Positions 17,991 through 26,183 of a stretch of 64,000 nt of DNA are shown piece after piece. Each line of letters starts with the position of its first letter. Position 1 is the stretch's first letter. The position numbers and the translations under genes were made by a program. The notes under the pieces are model-generated. The model was not told the DNA's origin, searched no databases, and saw only the letters and a list, made by a program, of their open reading frames with translations. Source of the stretch: Prochlorococcus sp. MIT 1300 (GTDB taxonomy: Bacteria; Cyanobacteriota; Cyanobacteriia; PCC-6307; Cyanobiaceae). The stretch lies in NCBI RefSeq assembly GCF_034092375.1, contig NZ_CP139302.1, positions 1,302,001 through 1,366,000 on the forward strand, written 5' to 3'.

Positions 17991-18646
17991 TGAAACCCAC
18001 ATATTTGTCTGATAAAGGAGTGCATATCCTTAACTATTCTTCTGAGGTCAAGACTAGACCCACACACAAGGCATTATTTTTAGATAGAGATGGTGTGATA
18101 ATCGAAGATTGCCACTATATTTCCAGATCAGAGGATGTATGTCTTATTAACGGAGTTAGCCAACTTATTCTGCGAGCACAAGAGCTTAACTACGCAGTAA
18201 TAGTTGTTACTAATCAGGCTGGAATTGGCAAGGGAATATTTTCTTGGAATGATTATCTAGAAGTTAATAATAGGATGATGCACCTCTTGGAGAAAAATAT
18301 TCACATTCAACCAATTCATCTCGTTTTAGCCTGTCCCTTTCACCCTGAAGCAAATCAGAAGTGTTTTTCTCATCCCAATCATCCAATGAGAAAGCCCAAC
18401 CCAGGGATGTCCTTATTAGCTTCAGAAATATTGAATCTTGATTTACAACAATCTATTATAATAGGTGATAAAGAGTGTGATATTCAAGCGGGAATTAGAG
18501 CGAGGATGAAACTAGCAGTTCACGTTTTGACAGGCCATGGAGCTGAACATCGAAATAAGGTTACTCAACTTAACTCTGATTCTACTAAGATAGAATTAGT
18601 AAGTTCTATAGGAGATCCTATGGTGCTCAATTGGCTAGAACTTTAG
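17990..18646 (+). CDS. gmhB: D-glycero-D-manno-heptose-1,7-bisphosphate 7-phosphatase
   Basis: A 218-residue HAD-superfamily phosphatase of the HisB/GmhB type. LFLDRDGVI (29-37) holds the nucleophile and acid/base Asp residues (D32, D34). VTNQAGIGKG is motif II. CPFHPEANQKC followed by FSHPNHPMRKPNPGM replaces the Cys/His zinc loop of GmhB, with His ligands partly in place of Cys. GDKECDIQAG is motif IV. It removes the 7-phosphate to give heptose 1-phosphate. About 20 residues precede the usual GmhB start, so a later initiation is possible. It overlaps hddA by one base (TAATG). Confidence 0.9.
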   Translation: MKPTYLSDKGVHILNYSSEVKTRPTHKALFLDRDGVIIEDCHYISRSEDVCLINGVSQLILRAQELNYAVIVVTNQAGIGKGIFSWNDYLEVNNRMMHLLEKNIHIQPIHLVLACPFHPEANQKCFSHPNHPMRKPNPGMSLLASEILNLDLQQSIIIGDKECDIQAGIRARMKLAVHVLTGHGAEHRNKVTQLNSDSTKIELVSSIGDPMVLNWLEL

Positions 18647-18653
18647 AAAACCT

Positions 18654-19229
18654 ATGATGATTAACCATTATCTAGAGTATTTAACTGGTTTTCAAGAGGC
18701 TTTGACTCTTATGAAAACGAAAGAATATTCTGGATCAATCATTGAAGTAGCAGAACTCATAATAGACACTGTTAAGGAACGTAGGCCCATACTCATTTGC
18801 GGCAACGGGGGGTCTGCAGCAGACGCAAGTCACATAGCAGCCGAACTTGTATGCCGTTTTGAGAGTAATCGTGAACCCCTGAAGGCTATTTCATTAACCA
18901 CTGACACCTCATTACTTACAGCAATAGGAAATGACTTAGGTTATGAGAGAGTTTTCAGTAGGCAGGTTGAGGCTCTTGGAGAGGCAGGTGGTTTATTGTG
19001 GGTGATTTCGACAAGTGGGAAATCTCCCAATATTAAGTTAGCTATAAAGGCTGCTAAGGCTATAGGTATGAAGGTTTTACTTATGACAGGTAATAATGTT
19101 CCTCTAGAATTAGAATGCGATTACGTAATAAATGCACCTTCCCAACGAACAGCATATATTCAGGAATTACATAGACTTGTTTATCATTTTATTTGCTTAG
19201 AGGTCGAGAGGAGCCTCCCTATCAGCTAA
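18654..19229 (+). CDS. gmhA: phosphoheptose isomerase
   Basis: A 191-residue SIS-domain protein. CGNGGSAADASHIAAEL (about 45-61) is the phosphosugar-binding loop of GmhA. TSGKSPNI near 120-127 is the second SIS loop. The C-terminal helix has YIQELHRLVYHFICLEVE, which carries the catalytic His region. GmhA converts sedoheptulose 7-phosphate to D-glycero-D-manno-heptose 7-phosphate, the first step of the heptose pathway. It lies between gmhB and an SDR gene on the same strand. A paralog lies at 29406-30023 in the opposing operon. Confidence 0.93.
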   Translation: MMINHYLEYLTGFQEALTLMKTKEYSGSIIEVAELIIDTVKERRPILICGNGGSAADASHIAAELVCRFESNREPLKAISLTTDTSLLTAIGNDLGYERVFSRQVEALGEAGGLLWVISTSGKSPNIKLAIKAAKAIGMKVLLMTGNNVPLELECDYVINAPSQRTAYIQELHRLVYHFICLEVERSLPIS

Positions 19230-19253
19230 GATCTATTTACTTGAGAAAAATTT

Positions 19254-20186
19254 ATGAAGATACTAGTGACTGGTGGAGCTGGCTATTTAGGTTCTGTTTT
19301 GGTACCAGCCTTGCTGGAATCTGGCCATGCAGTTACGGTAATAGACAATTTTATGTACAAACAAAATAGTCTAGCAACTCTTTGTACTAATAAAAACTTT
19401 AATGTAATTAATGCTGATGTGAGAAATACTTCTACATTGAAATCACTTTACACTAGCCATGATGTAATCATACCTTTAGCAGCCTTAGTAGGAGCCCCAA
19501 TTTGCTCCAAAAATCCTGTAGGTGCAACGACTATTAATAAAGATGCTGTCCTTAAAATATTTGAGGTTTTAAGTAAAAATCAGATCGTACTTATGCCTAC
19601 AACAAATAGTGCTTATGGTACCGGAGATGAAAACAATTTCTGTACAGAGGAATCTCCTTTAAGGCCAATCTCTCAGTATGCTATAGACAAAGTTAATGTA
19701 GAAACCAAGCTTATGATGCTTCCTAATGCCATTAGTTTTAGGTTGGCGACAGTTTTCGGAATGGCGCCAAGAATGAGGATAGATTTGTTGGTCAATGATT
19801 TTACATATAGAGCGTTTAATGACCGAGCTCTTGTTTTGTTCGAGTCCCATTTCAAAAGAAACTATATTCATGTACGTGACGTAGCGAGAGTTTTTATACA
19901 TGCACTAAAGAATATAGATATTATGAGAGGGAATATTTATAACGTTGGTCTATCATCAGCCAACTTATCTAAACGAGAGTTGGCTGACAGAATCAAACTT
20001 CAGTTGCCTGAAACAGTTATTGTTGAACAGGCCATAGGCAGAGATCCTGACCAGCGAAACTATATTGTGTCCAATGAAAAGATTGAATCTACAGGTTTTA
20101 GTCCTAAATATGATATTGATTCTGGTATAGGCGAGTTAATTAAAGGTTATTCTATGATTAACAATTCAGTTTATTCTAATATATGA
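19254..20186 (+). CDS. SDR-family sugar-nucleotide epimerase/dehydratase
   Basis: A 310-residue extended SDR. VTGGAGYLGS (5-14) is the cofactor loop, PTTNSAYG and QYAIDK give the Ser/Thr and Tyr-x3-Lys catalytic set, and RNYIHVRDVARVF is the usual C-terminal substrate-domain motif. The sequence style (LVGAPIC near 80) is that of SDRs often found beside hddA/gmhA genes. It presumably acts on GDP-heptose or a keto derivative. It starts 24 bp after gmhA and overlaps hddC by 4 bp (ATGA), so it is part of the same operon. The reaction is inferred from neighbours. Confidence 0.75.
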   Translation: MKILVTGGAGYLGSVLVPALLESGHAVTVIDNFMYKQNSLATLCTNKNFNVINADVRNTSTLKSLYTSHDVIIPLAALVGAPICSKNPVGATTINKDAVLKIFEVLSKNQIVLMPTTNSAYGTGDENNFCTEESPLRPISQYAIDKVNVETKLMMLPNAISFRLATVFGMAPRMRIDLLVNDFTYRAFNDRALVLFESHFKRNYIHVRDVARVFIHALKNIDIMRGNIYNVGLSSANLSKRELADRIKLQLPETVIVEQAIGRDPDQRNYIVSNEKIESTGFSPKYDIDSGIGELIKGYSMINNSVYSNI

Positions 20187-20923
20187 ATATACAAAGAGAT
20201 GTCATAATCCTCTGCGGAGGATTGGGAACTCGTTTAAACTCAATCTCATTTGGAAAACAGAAATGTATTTTACAAGTGGATGGAAAGCCATTTTTAACTC
20301 ATATACTTGATTGGCTTGCCGATCAGAACTTGTTTAAGAGGGTGTTCTTGGCGACAGGTCATGGCTCTTCAGAAATTATTGATATTTTTGAATATAGTTA
20401 TAAAGGTATAACTCTAATTTATTGCAAAGAAGATGAACCTTTAGGGACTGGAGGAGCTGTGCTAAATCTTGTCAATAAATATCCACTCACACAAAAATTC
20501 TATTTAGTCAATGGAGACACATTTTCCCCTTTTCAGATCCAGCTTTTAGAGCAACCTTTTAAAAATAAAGGTTGCTCAGCAGTTTTGCACTCAGTGGTTG
20601 TGGAAGATGCTAGACGCTATGGAAGTTTGGAAATCTCGACACTTGGAAAAATCCAAAAATTTAAGGAAAAGTCAGTGCAAGCAACTCAAACAATTACAAC
20701 TATCAACGCGGGAACCTATCTTTTTGATCAATCTATATTCAAGGAGTATTGTGAAATTAAATCTACATCAAAATTCTCTCTAGAATCTAATATACTAAGT
20801 CAATTAGCAGCAGATGATAAGTTATATACAGTAACTACCAACTCAGAGTTCATTGATATAGGTATACCAGAGGATTATGAAAGATCCCATGGTTTTATTT
20901 CTAACTATTTACAGAAATCTTGA
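20183..20923 (+). CDS. hddC: D-glycero-alpha-D-manno-heptose 1-phosphate guanylyltransferase
   Basis: A 246-residue nucleotidyltransferase of the NTP_transferase family. IILCGGLGTRL (8-18) is the nucleotide-binding loop. GKQKCILQVDGKPFL replaces the usual PKPM region, and LVNGDTF carries the metal-binding Asp. HddC uses GTP to form GDP-D-glycero-alpha-D-manno-heptose from the 1-phosphate made by HddA and GmhB. That assignment rests on the complete gene set upstream; by sequence alone other sugar-1-phosphate nucleotidyltransferases are possible. It is the last gene of the operon and ends 13 bp from the convergent gene at 20937. Confidence 0.85.
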   Translation: MNIQRDVIILCGGLGTRLNSISFGKQKCILQVDGKPFLTHILDWLADQNLFKRVFLATGHGSSEIIDIFEYSYKGITLIYCKEDEPLGTGGAVLNLVNKYPLTQKFYLVNGDTFSPFQIQLLEQPFKNKGCSAVLHSVVVEDARRYGSLEISTLGKIQKFKEKSVQATQTITTINAGTYLFDQSIFKEYCEIKSTSKFSLESNILSQLAADDKLYTVTTNSEFIDIGIPEDYERSHGFISNYLQKS

Positions 20924-20936
20924 TAAGAAAAATTTT

Positions 20937-21878
20937 TTAGAATTGAACATTGCTTCCCCAAGAGTAATATTCAGTTTGCTTTAAGTAATCATTGATAGTA
21001 TTAGACCATAGAACTTCGCTAGCATTTTCTTTTTGAAGGAGTTTAGATATTATTGTAACCCATTTAATTCTGTATAAGGATACGAATATTTTTAGATTGC
21101 TACCATCGAATTGAATGTTCATTGCATTACTGGCAATTTTAATCATTTGATGAACATCTTTTTGTTTGATAATCTGGTTGGGCTGGAGTATGCAATCCGC
21201 TAATAATTTATATGGATCATCCCAACCCGCATATTCAAAATCTATATAATTTAATCCATCAGAAGTTCTCAACATATTATGTATGCCTATATCTGATGGA
21301 GATAAGATCCTGATATCATTTATGAAGCAATTACTTGTGATCAAACCTATAGCATTTAGTTGATTAATCAGTCCATTCACTATACCTTCGCATTTTTTGT
21401 ATGACTTCATTATTAAATATTTTTTGCAATCTATTAATCTAGTTTCAATCAAGTCTAAATGCTCCTTATACGTATTACATGATTCCGATGCAGCATTTAC
21501 TGGTATTTTATCTGGGTTCTCTAAATTCTGTATGCTTTTTATAAAGCCAAAAAACTCAGACCAGTCACTACAGCTTAGTTTAAGTGGCCTAGTTCCGTCT
21601 ATCCAACTAAACAAAGCCCAATTTTCTTTTGTATTCCAGCTAAGGGGTTTTGGAACTTTATATATCCCATTGTATCTGATTAATCTAAGTACATTGACTT
21701 CGGTAGTTAGCCGGGGCCTTTGATCATCTCCCTTGTTTGGATATACCTTAAAAGCATAATCTTTACCTTCGGTCTTAACATGATAAACATTGCTATTATT
21801 GCCATTTCCTACCGCTTCTATTTTATAATCATAGAATCCCATATTCTCTAGGGCATGACTAATATCTCTATTCATCAA
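20937..21878 (-). CDS. aminoglycoside/choline kinase-like phosphotransferase
   Basis: A 313-residue protein of the APH/choline-kinase fold. VGNGNNSNVYHV (about 24-35) is the Gly-rich ATP loop, and YAFKVYP has the ATP-binding Lys. SPSDIGIHNML matches the Brenner catalytic loop (Asp and Asn kept, the usual His replaced by Ser). YIDFEYAGWDDPYKLLAD holds the metal-binding Asp and the family's DP motif. It likely phosphorylates a small hydroxylated substrate such as a sugar or amino alcohol. As the last gene of the 13-gene minus operon, it may make or decorate a phosphorylated sugar. Substrate unknown. Confidence 0.7.
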   Translation of the reverse strand: MMNRDISHALENMGFYDYKIEAVGNGNNSNVYHVKTEGKDYAFKVYPNKGDDQRPRLTTEVNVLRLIRYNGIYKVPKPLSWNTKENWALFSWIDGTRPLKLSCSDWSEFFGFIKSIQNLENPDKIPVNAASESCNTYKEHLDLIETRLIDCKKYLIMKSYKKCEGIVNGLINQLNAIGLITSNCFINDIRILSPSDIGIHNMLRTSDGLNYIDFEYAGWDDPYKLLADCILQPNQIIKQKDVHQMIKIASNAMNIQFDGSNLKIFVSLYRIKWVTIISKLLQKENASEVLWSNTINDYLKQTEYYSWGSNVQF

Positions 21879-21882
21879 TTAA

Positions 21883-22476
21883 TCAGATCCAATCCTTTAG
21901 TTCCTTCCAGTCTGTCATTTGACAATATCTATCTGAACTTTTCTTTTGTAATGGATTAAAGTGTATTCGTTTTATATAAGCTGGTATTGACTCTAGAACT
22001 TGTGATAAATCATCTATAAAATGTGTGCATTTAACACCCACTATCCTTTTTACTTTCTTTTCCATTGTTGGTTCAAAGTATACATCAGATCTTGTTATTA
22101 GACCATCTGCCTCATCAAAGAAATCGTTACCTTCCAGCCACCTTGTGGCAGCCTTGTGTAAATCATACTTAGGGCCTTTATAGGGAAACTTTGTTTTGTG
22201 ACTTATAATAAACAACTGGAAGCCTTGCGACTTGGCATATTTAAGAGCACATTTTACAGTATTTGAACAAACCATATTAGCCAACTGAGAGCCGTAGACT
22301 TCCCCTTGCAAGCTCGTAAAATCATCCTCTAAGCCTTTTTGGATAAGGTGTGATCTAATATCTACTTTTGTTGGCGCTACCTCTTCCGTAATTAACTTTT
22401 TACTCAGTGCTAAATCATAAAATACTTGATCATAACTAACAAGAGTATTGTCAAAATCTAATCCTAGCCTCTTCAT
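21883..22476 (-). CDS. HAD-superfamily hydrolase
   Basis: A 197-residue HAD protein. LGLDFDNTLVSYD (4-16) has the DxDxT nucleophile motif. LFIISHKTKF is the motif II Ser/Thr region, and THFIDDLSQVLE near 152-163 gives the acidic motif IV. The cap between residues 17 and 85 is helical (C1 type). It is probably a phosphatase for a sugar phosphate made by the operon, a role matching GmhB in the neighbouring pathway, although it is not a GmhB homolog by sequence. It is joined to the transketolase C-half gene by an ATGA overlap. Confidence 0.7.
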   Translation of the reverse strand: MKRLGLDFDNTLVSYDQVFYDLALSKKLITEEVAPTKVDIRSHLIQKGLEDDFTSLQGEVYGSQLANMVCSNTVKCALKYAKSQGFQLFIISHKTKFPYKGPKYDLHKAATRWLEGNDFFDEADGLITRSDVYFEPTMEKKVKRIVGVKCTHFIDDLSQVLESIPAYIKRIHFNPLQKKSSDRYCQMTDWKELKDWI

Positions 22477-23393
22477 ATATCCATGATCTTATTGATAATC
22501 CCATTGTAGTCAATTTTGGCTAATTGTCTTGTATAGCTTTGGTCGCCTAGTTCATGGATAAATTCACTTTCACACCCAATCCTATATAGAGAGATATTGT
22601 TGGTATTGTTTGTCTCTAATAGCCATTCTAAAACTGTTGTAGCTAATCCACCGCTTTTATAATGTTCTTCAAGAACAACCCATTTATGGAAACCATTATC
22701 AATAAGATTGTTGAGAAAAAGTTCATCTAATGGCCTAACACTTCCCATCGTCGAAACACCTACATTTAGACCAGTTTCTCTAAGACTGTCGGAAGCAATT
22801 AATGCTTCATTAACAATAGGTCCTATTGAAAGTATCATCACTTCTTCACCACTCCTGACAATATTCGCTTTACCAATGCCAAGATTGTTTGACTCATTAT
22901 GTATATTTGGCTCACCCTTTTTTCCAATTCTAATATATGTGGGTCCTCCTAACTCAATTGCTTCTCGAAATTGTACTTTCAGTTGCGCACTATCCGCTGG
23001 AGCAAGTATTCTTATTCCCGGTAACGCTTTGATTATTGCTATATCCTCTAAGGAATGATGCGTGGCACCTAGTTCAGCATAGGAAAGTCCAGATCCAGTG
23101 CCTACAATTACAACAGATGCTTGATGATAAGCAACACCTATCTTTATTTGTTCCAAGCATCTAGTTGTAGTAAACGGCGTAATTGTATAAATCACAGGCT
23201 TTAGACCTGTAAGAGCCATGCCACTTGCCAAACTCATCATATTCGCTTCTGCAATGCCACAGTTGATAAACCTGTTTGGAGCAATTTCTTTAAAGCTATC
23301 AAACATCCTATTGCCAATATCACCAGATAGGAGAACAATATCTTCTCTGACTTTTGCAAGATTAGTAATTTCTTGAGCGAAAGCGTTTCTCAT
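22473..23393 (-). CDS. transketolase-like protein, C-terminal (Pyr + C) subunit
   Basis: A 306-residue protein equal to the second half of transketolase. FINCGIAEANMM (42-53) contains the Glu (E49) that activates thiamine diphosphate. The pyrimidine-binding domain runs to about 160 and the C-terminal transketolase domain from about 180 (VMILSIGPIVNEA). Together with the gene 2 bp upstream it should form an alpha2beta2 split transketolase. Split forms act in pentose metabolism in some archaea and bacteria, and related pairs make two-carbon branched or extended sugars in secondary metabolism. Its place inside a sugar-nucleotide operon argues for a dedicated glycan role and not central metabolism. 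Confidence 0.85.
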   Translation of the reverse strand: MRNAFAQEITNLAKVREDIVLLSGDIGNRMFDSFKEIAPNRFINCGIAEANMMSLASGMALTGLKPVIYTITPFTTTRCLEQIKIGVAYHQASVVIVGTGSGLSYAELGATHHSLEDIAIIKALPGIRILAPADSAQLKVQFREAIELGGPTYIRIGKKGEPNIHNESNNLGIGKANIVRSGEEVMILSIGPIVNEALIASDSLRETGLNVGVSTMGSVRPLDELFLNNLIDNGFHKWVVLEEHYKSGGLATTVLEWLLETNNTNNISLYRIGCESEFIHELGDQSYTRQLAKIDYNGIINKIMDI

Positions 23394-23395
23394 TT

Positions 23396-24238
23396 TTAGG
23401 ATAACTCCTTTAATGCTAGTTCTAATTCTTCAGTATTTGGAGTTCTGTAATGCCAATTATTGTCATCTTCCATGAATGATATTCCTTTACCCTTTATTGT
23501 ATGAGCAATGATCACACTTGGTTTTTGAGTTTCTTGTTTTGCCAGTTCAAAGCAATTTAGCAATTCACCTATATTGTGGCCGTCTACTTCTAAAGCATGC
23601 CATCCAAATGCATCCCATTTTTTTGCCAATGGATCAAGGGCCATAATGTCTTGACTTCTTCCAGTTGCTTGCCACTTGTTGAAATCTATAATTGCAGTTA
23701 ATTGAGAAGTCTTCTGTGCTGCAGCTAGTAACGCTGCTTCCCAAATACTTCCCTCATTGCATTCACCATCACTCAGCAGGGCATACGACCTAAATTTTTG
23801 ATCTGCAATTTTACTGCTTAGTGCCATTCCCAAAGCCATTGGTAAGCCATGGCCTAAAGAACCGGTCGCAGCTTCAATCCCTGGTATTAGGCCTGATTTA
23901 GGAGGGTGTTCATGAAATAAACTTCCATTCTTTCCAAATCCATTTAGTTCTTCTTTTGGGAAAAAGCCTCTTTCAGAAAGTATTTGAAGTAGTACAGGGG
24001 AAGCATGACCTTTACTTAGTAGGAATCTATCTCTACTCTTATTGTATGGATCTTTTGGATCTATATTTAATTCACTCCAATAGAGTGTTGTAAGAATCTC
24101 TATACAGGAAAGGCATGATCCTAAATGAGGTATTTTGGCTTTTGAAGATGTCCAAATAACTCTTCGCCTAATAATTGAGGCTAGTGTTCTGAGCCTTGAA
24201 ACTTTATCTGCTAAGTTACTATGTTTTATTGCGTCCAT
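23396..24238 (-). CDS. transketolase-like protein, N-terminal (thiamine diphosphate) subunit
   Basis: A 280-residue protein matching the PP domain of transketolase. KGHASP (76-81) has the substrate/TPP His. GIEAATGSLGHGLPMA (120-135) is a conserved transketolase stretch. SDGECNEG (156-163), with IIDFN ending at N187, is the metal/TPP motif, where GDG is replaced by SDG, as happens in many split forms. SVIIAHTIKGKG closes the domain. It is the partner of the gene at 22473-23393. It overlaps the upstream SDR gene by one base (TAATG), so expression is coupled to nucleotide-sugar enzymes. Confidence 0.87.
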   Translation of the reverse strand: MDAIKHSNLADKVSRLRTLASIIRRRVIWTSSKAKIPHLGSCLSCIEILTTLYWSELNIDPKDPYNKSRDRFLLSKGHASPVLLQILSERGFFPKEELNGFGKNGSLFHEHPPKSGLIPGIEAATGSLGHGLPMALGMALSSKIADQKFRSYALLSDGECNEGSIWEAALLAAAQKTSQLTAIIDFNKWQATGRSQDIMALDPLAKKWDAFGWHALEVDGHNIGELLNCFELAKQETQKPSVIIAHTIKGKGISFMEDDNNWHYRTPNTEELELALKELS

Positions 24239-25185
24239 TAATTTCCTTCAAGATTTAGATTTTTCATCCATTTAACTGTATAGCATTGATCTGTTTCTAG
24301 TAAATTTCCACTTTCGTATGCTTCACATATCTCGTCTATTGCATGTTGAATGGTTTTCTCTGGCTTGAACCCTGTATTTAAAAGTTTTGTTGAATCTTGT
24401 CGATATGAACGTGGATCATTTGATTCGGTAATAATAATTTCCGATTGTACTCGAGATGTTACTTTCTTTGCAATTTCTAATATTGATATATTTTCAAAGC
24501 CAGCGTTGTAGCATCCACTTTCTAAATGTGGATTTAAAAGAAAATGTAAATAAACATTTGCGATATCATCTATATGGATATTTGGCCTAGTTTGCATCCC
24601 TCCAAATACATTTATACGTTGATTTTTTAGTGCTTGGAAGGTCAGCATGTTTACGCTAACATCCAGTCTCATTCGTCTTGATAATCCACATACAGTTGCA
24701 GGTCGTATGCAATGAATTTGCATTTGGTCCTTATATGAAAGAAACACTCTTTCCGCGACCATCTTAGTCTTGTTATATACAGAGATAGGAATTAGGCTAA
24801 GATCTTCTGTGACTTTAGGCTCATCCTTTAATCCATACACACTTCCTGAACTAGCGAAAATGAATTGTTGAACACCTTCTCTTATAGCTTTATCCGCTAA
24901 CTGCTGGCCTGCGAGAACATTGACTTCCCAACTTAAAGTTGGGTTTAGTTCAACAGCTGGATCATTAGCAATATTTGCTAAATGTATAATTGCTTCTACT
25001 CCCTTTAGGGGGATTGAATCTACATCTCTTATATCAGCTTTTATATTCTGAAGATTTTCATGCTTCGTAAGATAGTTGCCAAACCATTCGTTGTCTACAT
25101 TAATAATTTCATGTCCCTTTTTGAGTAGGAGGGGTATGAGTACAGACCCTTTGTATCCACATCCTCCAGTTATTAGTAATTTCAT
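24238..25185 (-). CDS. SDR-family nucleotide-sugar epimerase/dehydratase
   Basis: A 315-residue extended SDR. ITGGCGYKGS (5-14) is the NAD(P) loop, although a Lys replaces the usual hydrophobic residue before the last Gly. IFASSGSVYG holds the catalytic Ser, VYNKTK provides Tyr-x3-Lys, and TRPNIHIDDIANVY is the substrate-domain motif. The ATG at 25185 overlaps the upstream stop (ATGA); a start at 25206 would add seven residues before the conserved MKLLITGG. It is likely a 4-epimerase, 4-reductase or 3,5-epimerase-type enzyme for the sugar made in this operon. Confidence 0.75.
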   Translation of the reverse strand: MKLLITGGCGYKGSVLIPLLLKKGHEIINVDNEWFGNYLTKHENLQNIKADIRDVDSIPLKGVEAIIHLANIANDPAVELNPTLSWEVNVLAGQQLADKAIREGVQQFIFASSGSVYGLKDEPKVTEDLSLIPISVYNKTKMVAERVFLSYKDQMQIHCIRPATVCGLSRRMRLDVSVNMLTFQALKNQRINVFGGMQTRPNIHIDDIANVYLHFLLNPHLESGCYNAGFENISILEIAKKVTSRVQSEIIITESNDPRSYRQDSTKLLNTGFKPEKTIQHAIDEICEAYESGNLLETDQCYTVKWMKNLNLEGN

Positions 25186-26183
25186 GACTTGTGTATATAC
25201 TCCCAAGGCTCATTAGAAAGCTGTTCAAAGTTGTTATCAATCCATGCCATAGTCTCTAGGATTCCTTGATCTAGAGATATTTTATCAGACCAATTCAGTT
25301 TACTCCTGGCAGTTTCACTATCTAATAAGTAACTTTGGTCCTTCCCCAGCCTTTCTGCTTCAACCTCTACTATTTCATTGGGTTTGACCCCAGAAATTGA
25401 GCAGATTTTGAATACCAGTTCTTTAATTGATATCTTTTTCTTAGTGGATAGATGCCAACTGCTGCCAGGCGACGCTTGAAGCATTATTTTCAAAGTCCCA
25501 TCAACAACATCTTTGATATGAATAAAAGATCTTTCGGATGAACCTCCTCCATGTAGGCGCATCTTCTTTTTACTTTTAGCGCTTAGAATTGTCTTTGGAA
25601 TGATTCGATAAAGTTGCTGGCCTGGACCATATACATTCGCTGATCTTGTAAAGACCACAGGGAATTCATAGGTTTTAAAAAAACTCATAAGATGCATATC
25701 ACATGCTGCTCTACTAACTGCGTAAGGAGTGCTTGGATTAAAATGGTTATTCTCTTTAATCCATCCATTTTCTGTGCTTCCATAAACCTCTGGAGTGGTG
25801 ACATGAACGTATTTTTGTAAGAAGGACATTTTTCTTAGTTCATCATGAAGCATCACTTGTGAGACTAAATTTGTCTGATACCAATGTTGGGGATTTGACC
25901 AACTCTCTGCGACCATACCCTGCGCCGCAAAATTCACTATAAAATTAGGTTTTACAACCTTTATTTTATCAATGAGTTCTGTTATGTCTGTATTAATATT
26001 ATATTGATCAAATGTGAATCTAGTTAAGTTATTCTTTTCCCATTTGTATGCTAAGAATGGATCGCTGGGTTCATTAGACCTGCTAACTCCCCATACTTTG
26101 TAATTTTGTTGAAGAGCATGATTAACAAAATGGCTGCCACTAAAGCTATTACTGCCAATCACCAAAATTTTATCTTGTGTCAT
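25182..26183 (-). CDS. nucleotide-sugar 4,6-dehydratase-like SDR
   Basis: A 333-residue extended SDR of the RmlB/GMD/CDP-glucose dehydratase group. VIGSNSFSG (8-16) is the cofactor loop (Ser in place of one Gly). VTTPEVYGS replaces the T-D-E-V-Y-G catalytic stretch of dTDP-glucose dehydratases, with Pro for the catalytic Asp but the Glu kept. PYAVSRAACD gives Tyr-x3-Arg instead of Tyr-x3-Lys. Both substitutions are notable. The enzyme may thus be a dehydratase with altered chemistry or an epimerase. It is encoded between the HldE-like gene and another SDR, with overlaps on both sides. Confidence 0.65.
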   Translation of the reverse strand: MTQDKILVIGSNSFSGSHFVNHALQQNYKVWGVSRSNEPSDPFLAYKWEKNNLTRFTFDQYNINTDITELIDKIKVVKPNFIVNFAAQGMVAESWSNPQHWYQTNLVSQVMLHDELRKMSFLQKYVHVTTPEVYGSTENGWIKENNHFNPSTPYAVSRAACDMHLMSFFKTYEFPVVFTRSANVYGPGQQLYRIIPKTILSAKSKKKMRLHGGGSSERSFIHIKDVVDGTLKIMLQASPGSSWHLSTKKKISIKELVFKICSISGVKPNEIVEVEAERLGKDQSYLLDSETARSKLNWSDKISLDQGILETMAWIDNNFEQLSNEPWEYIHKS

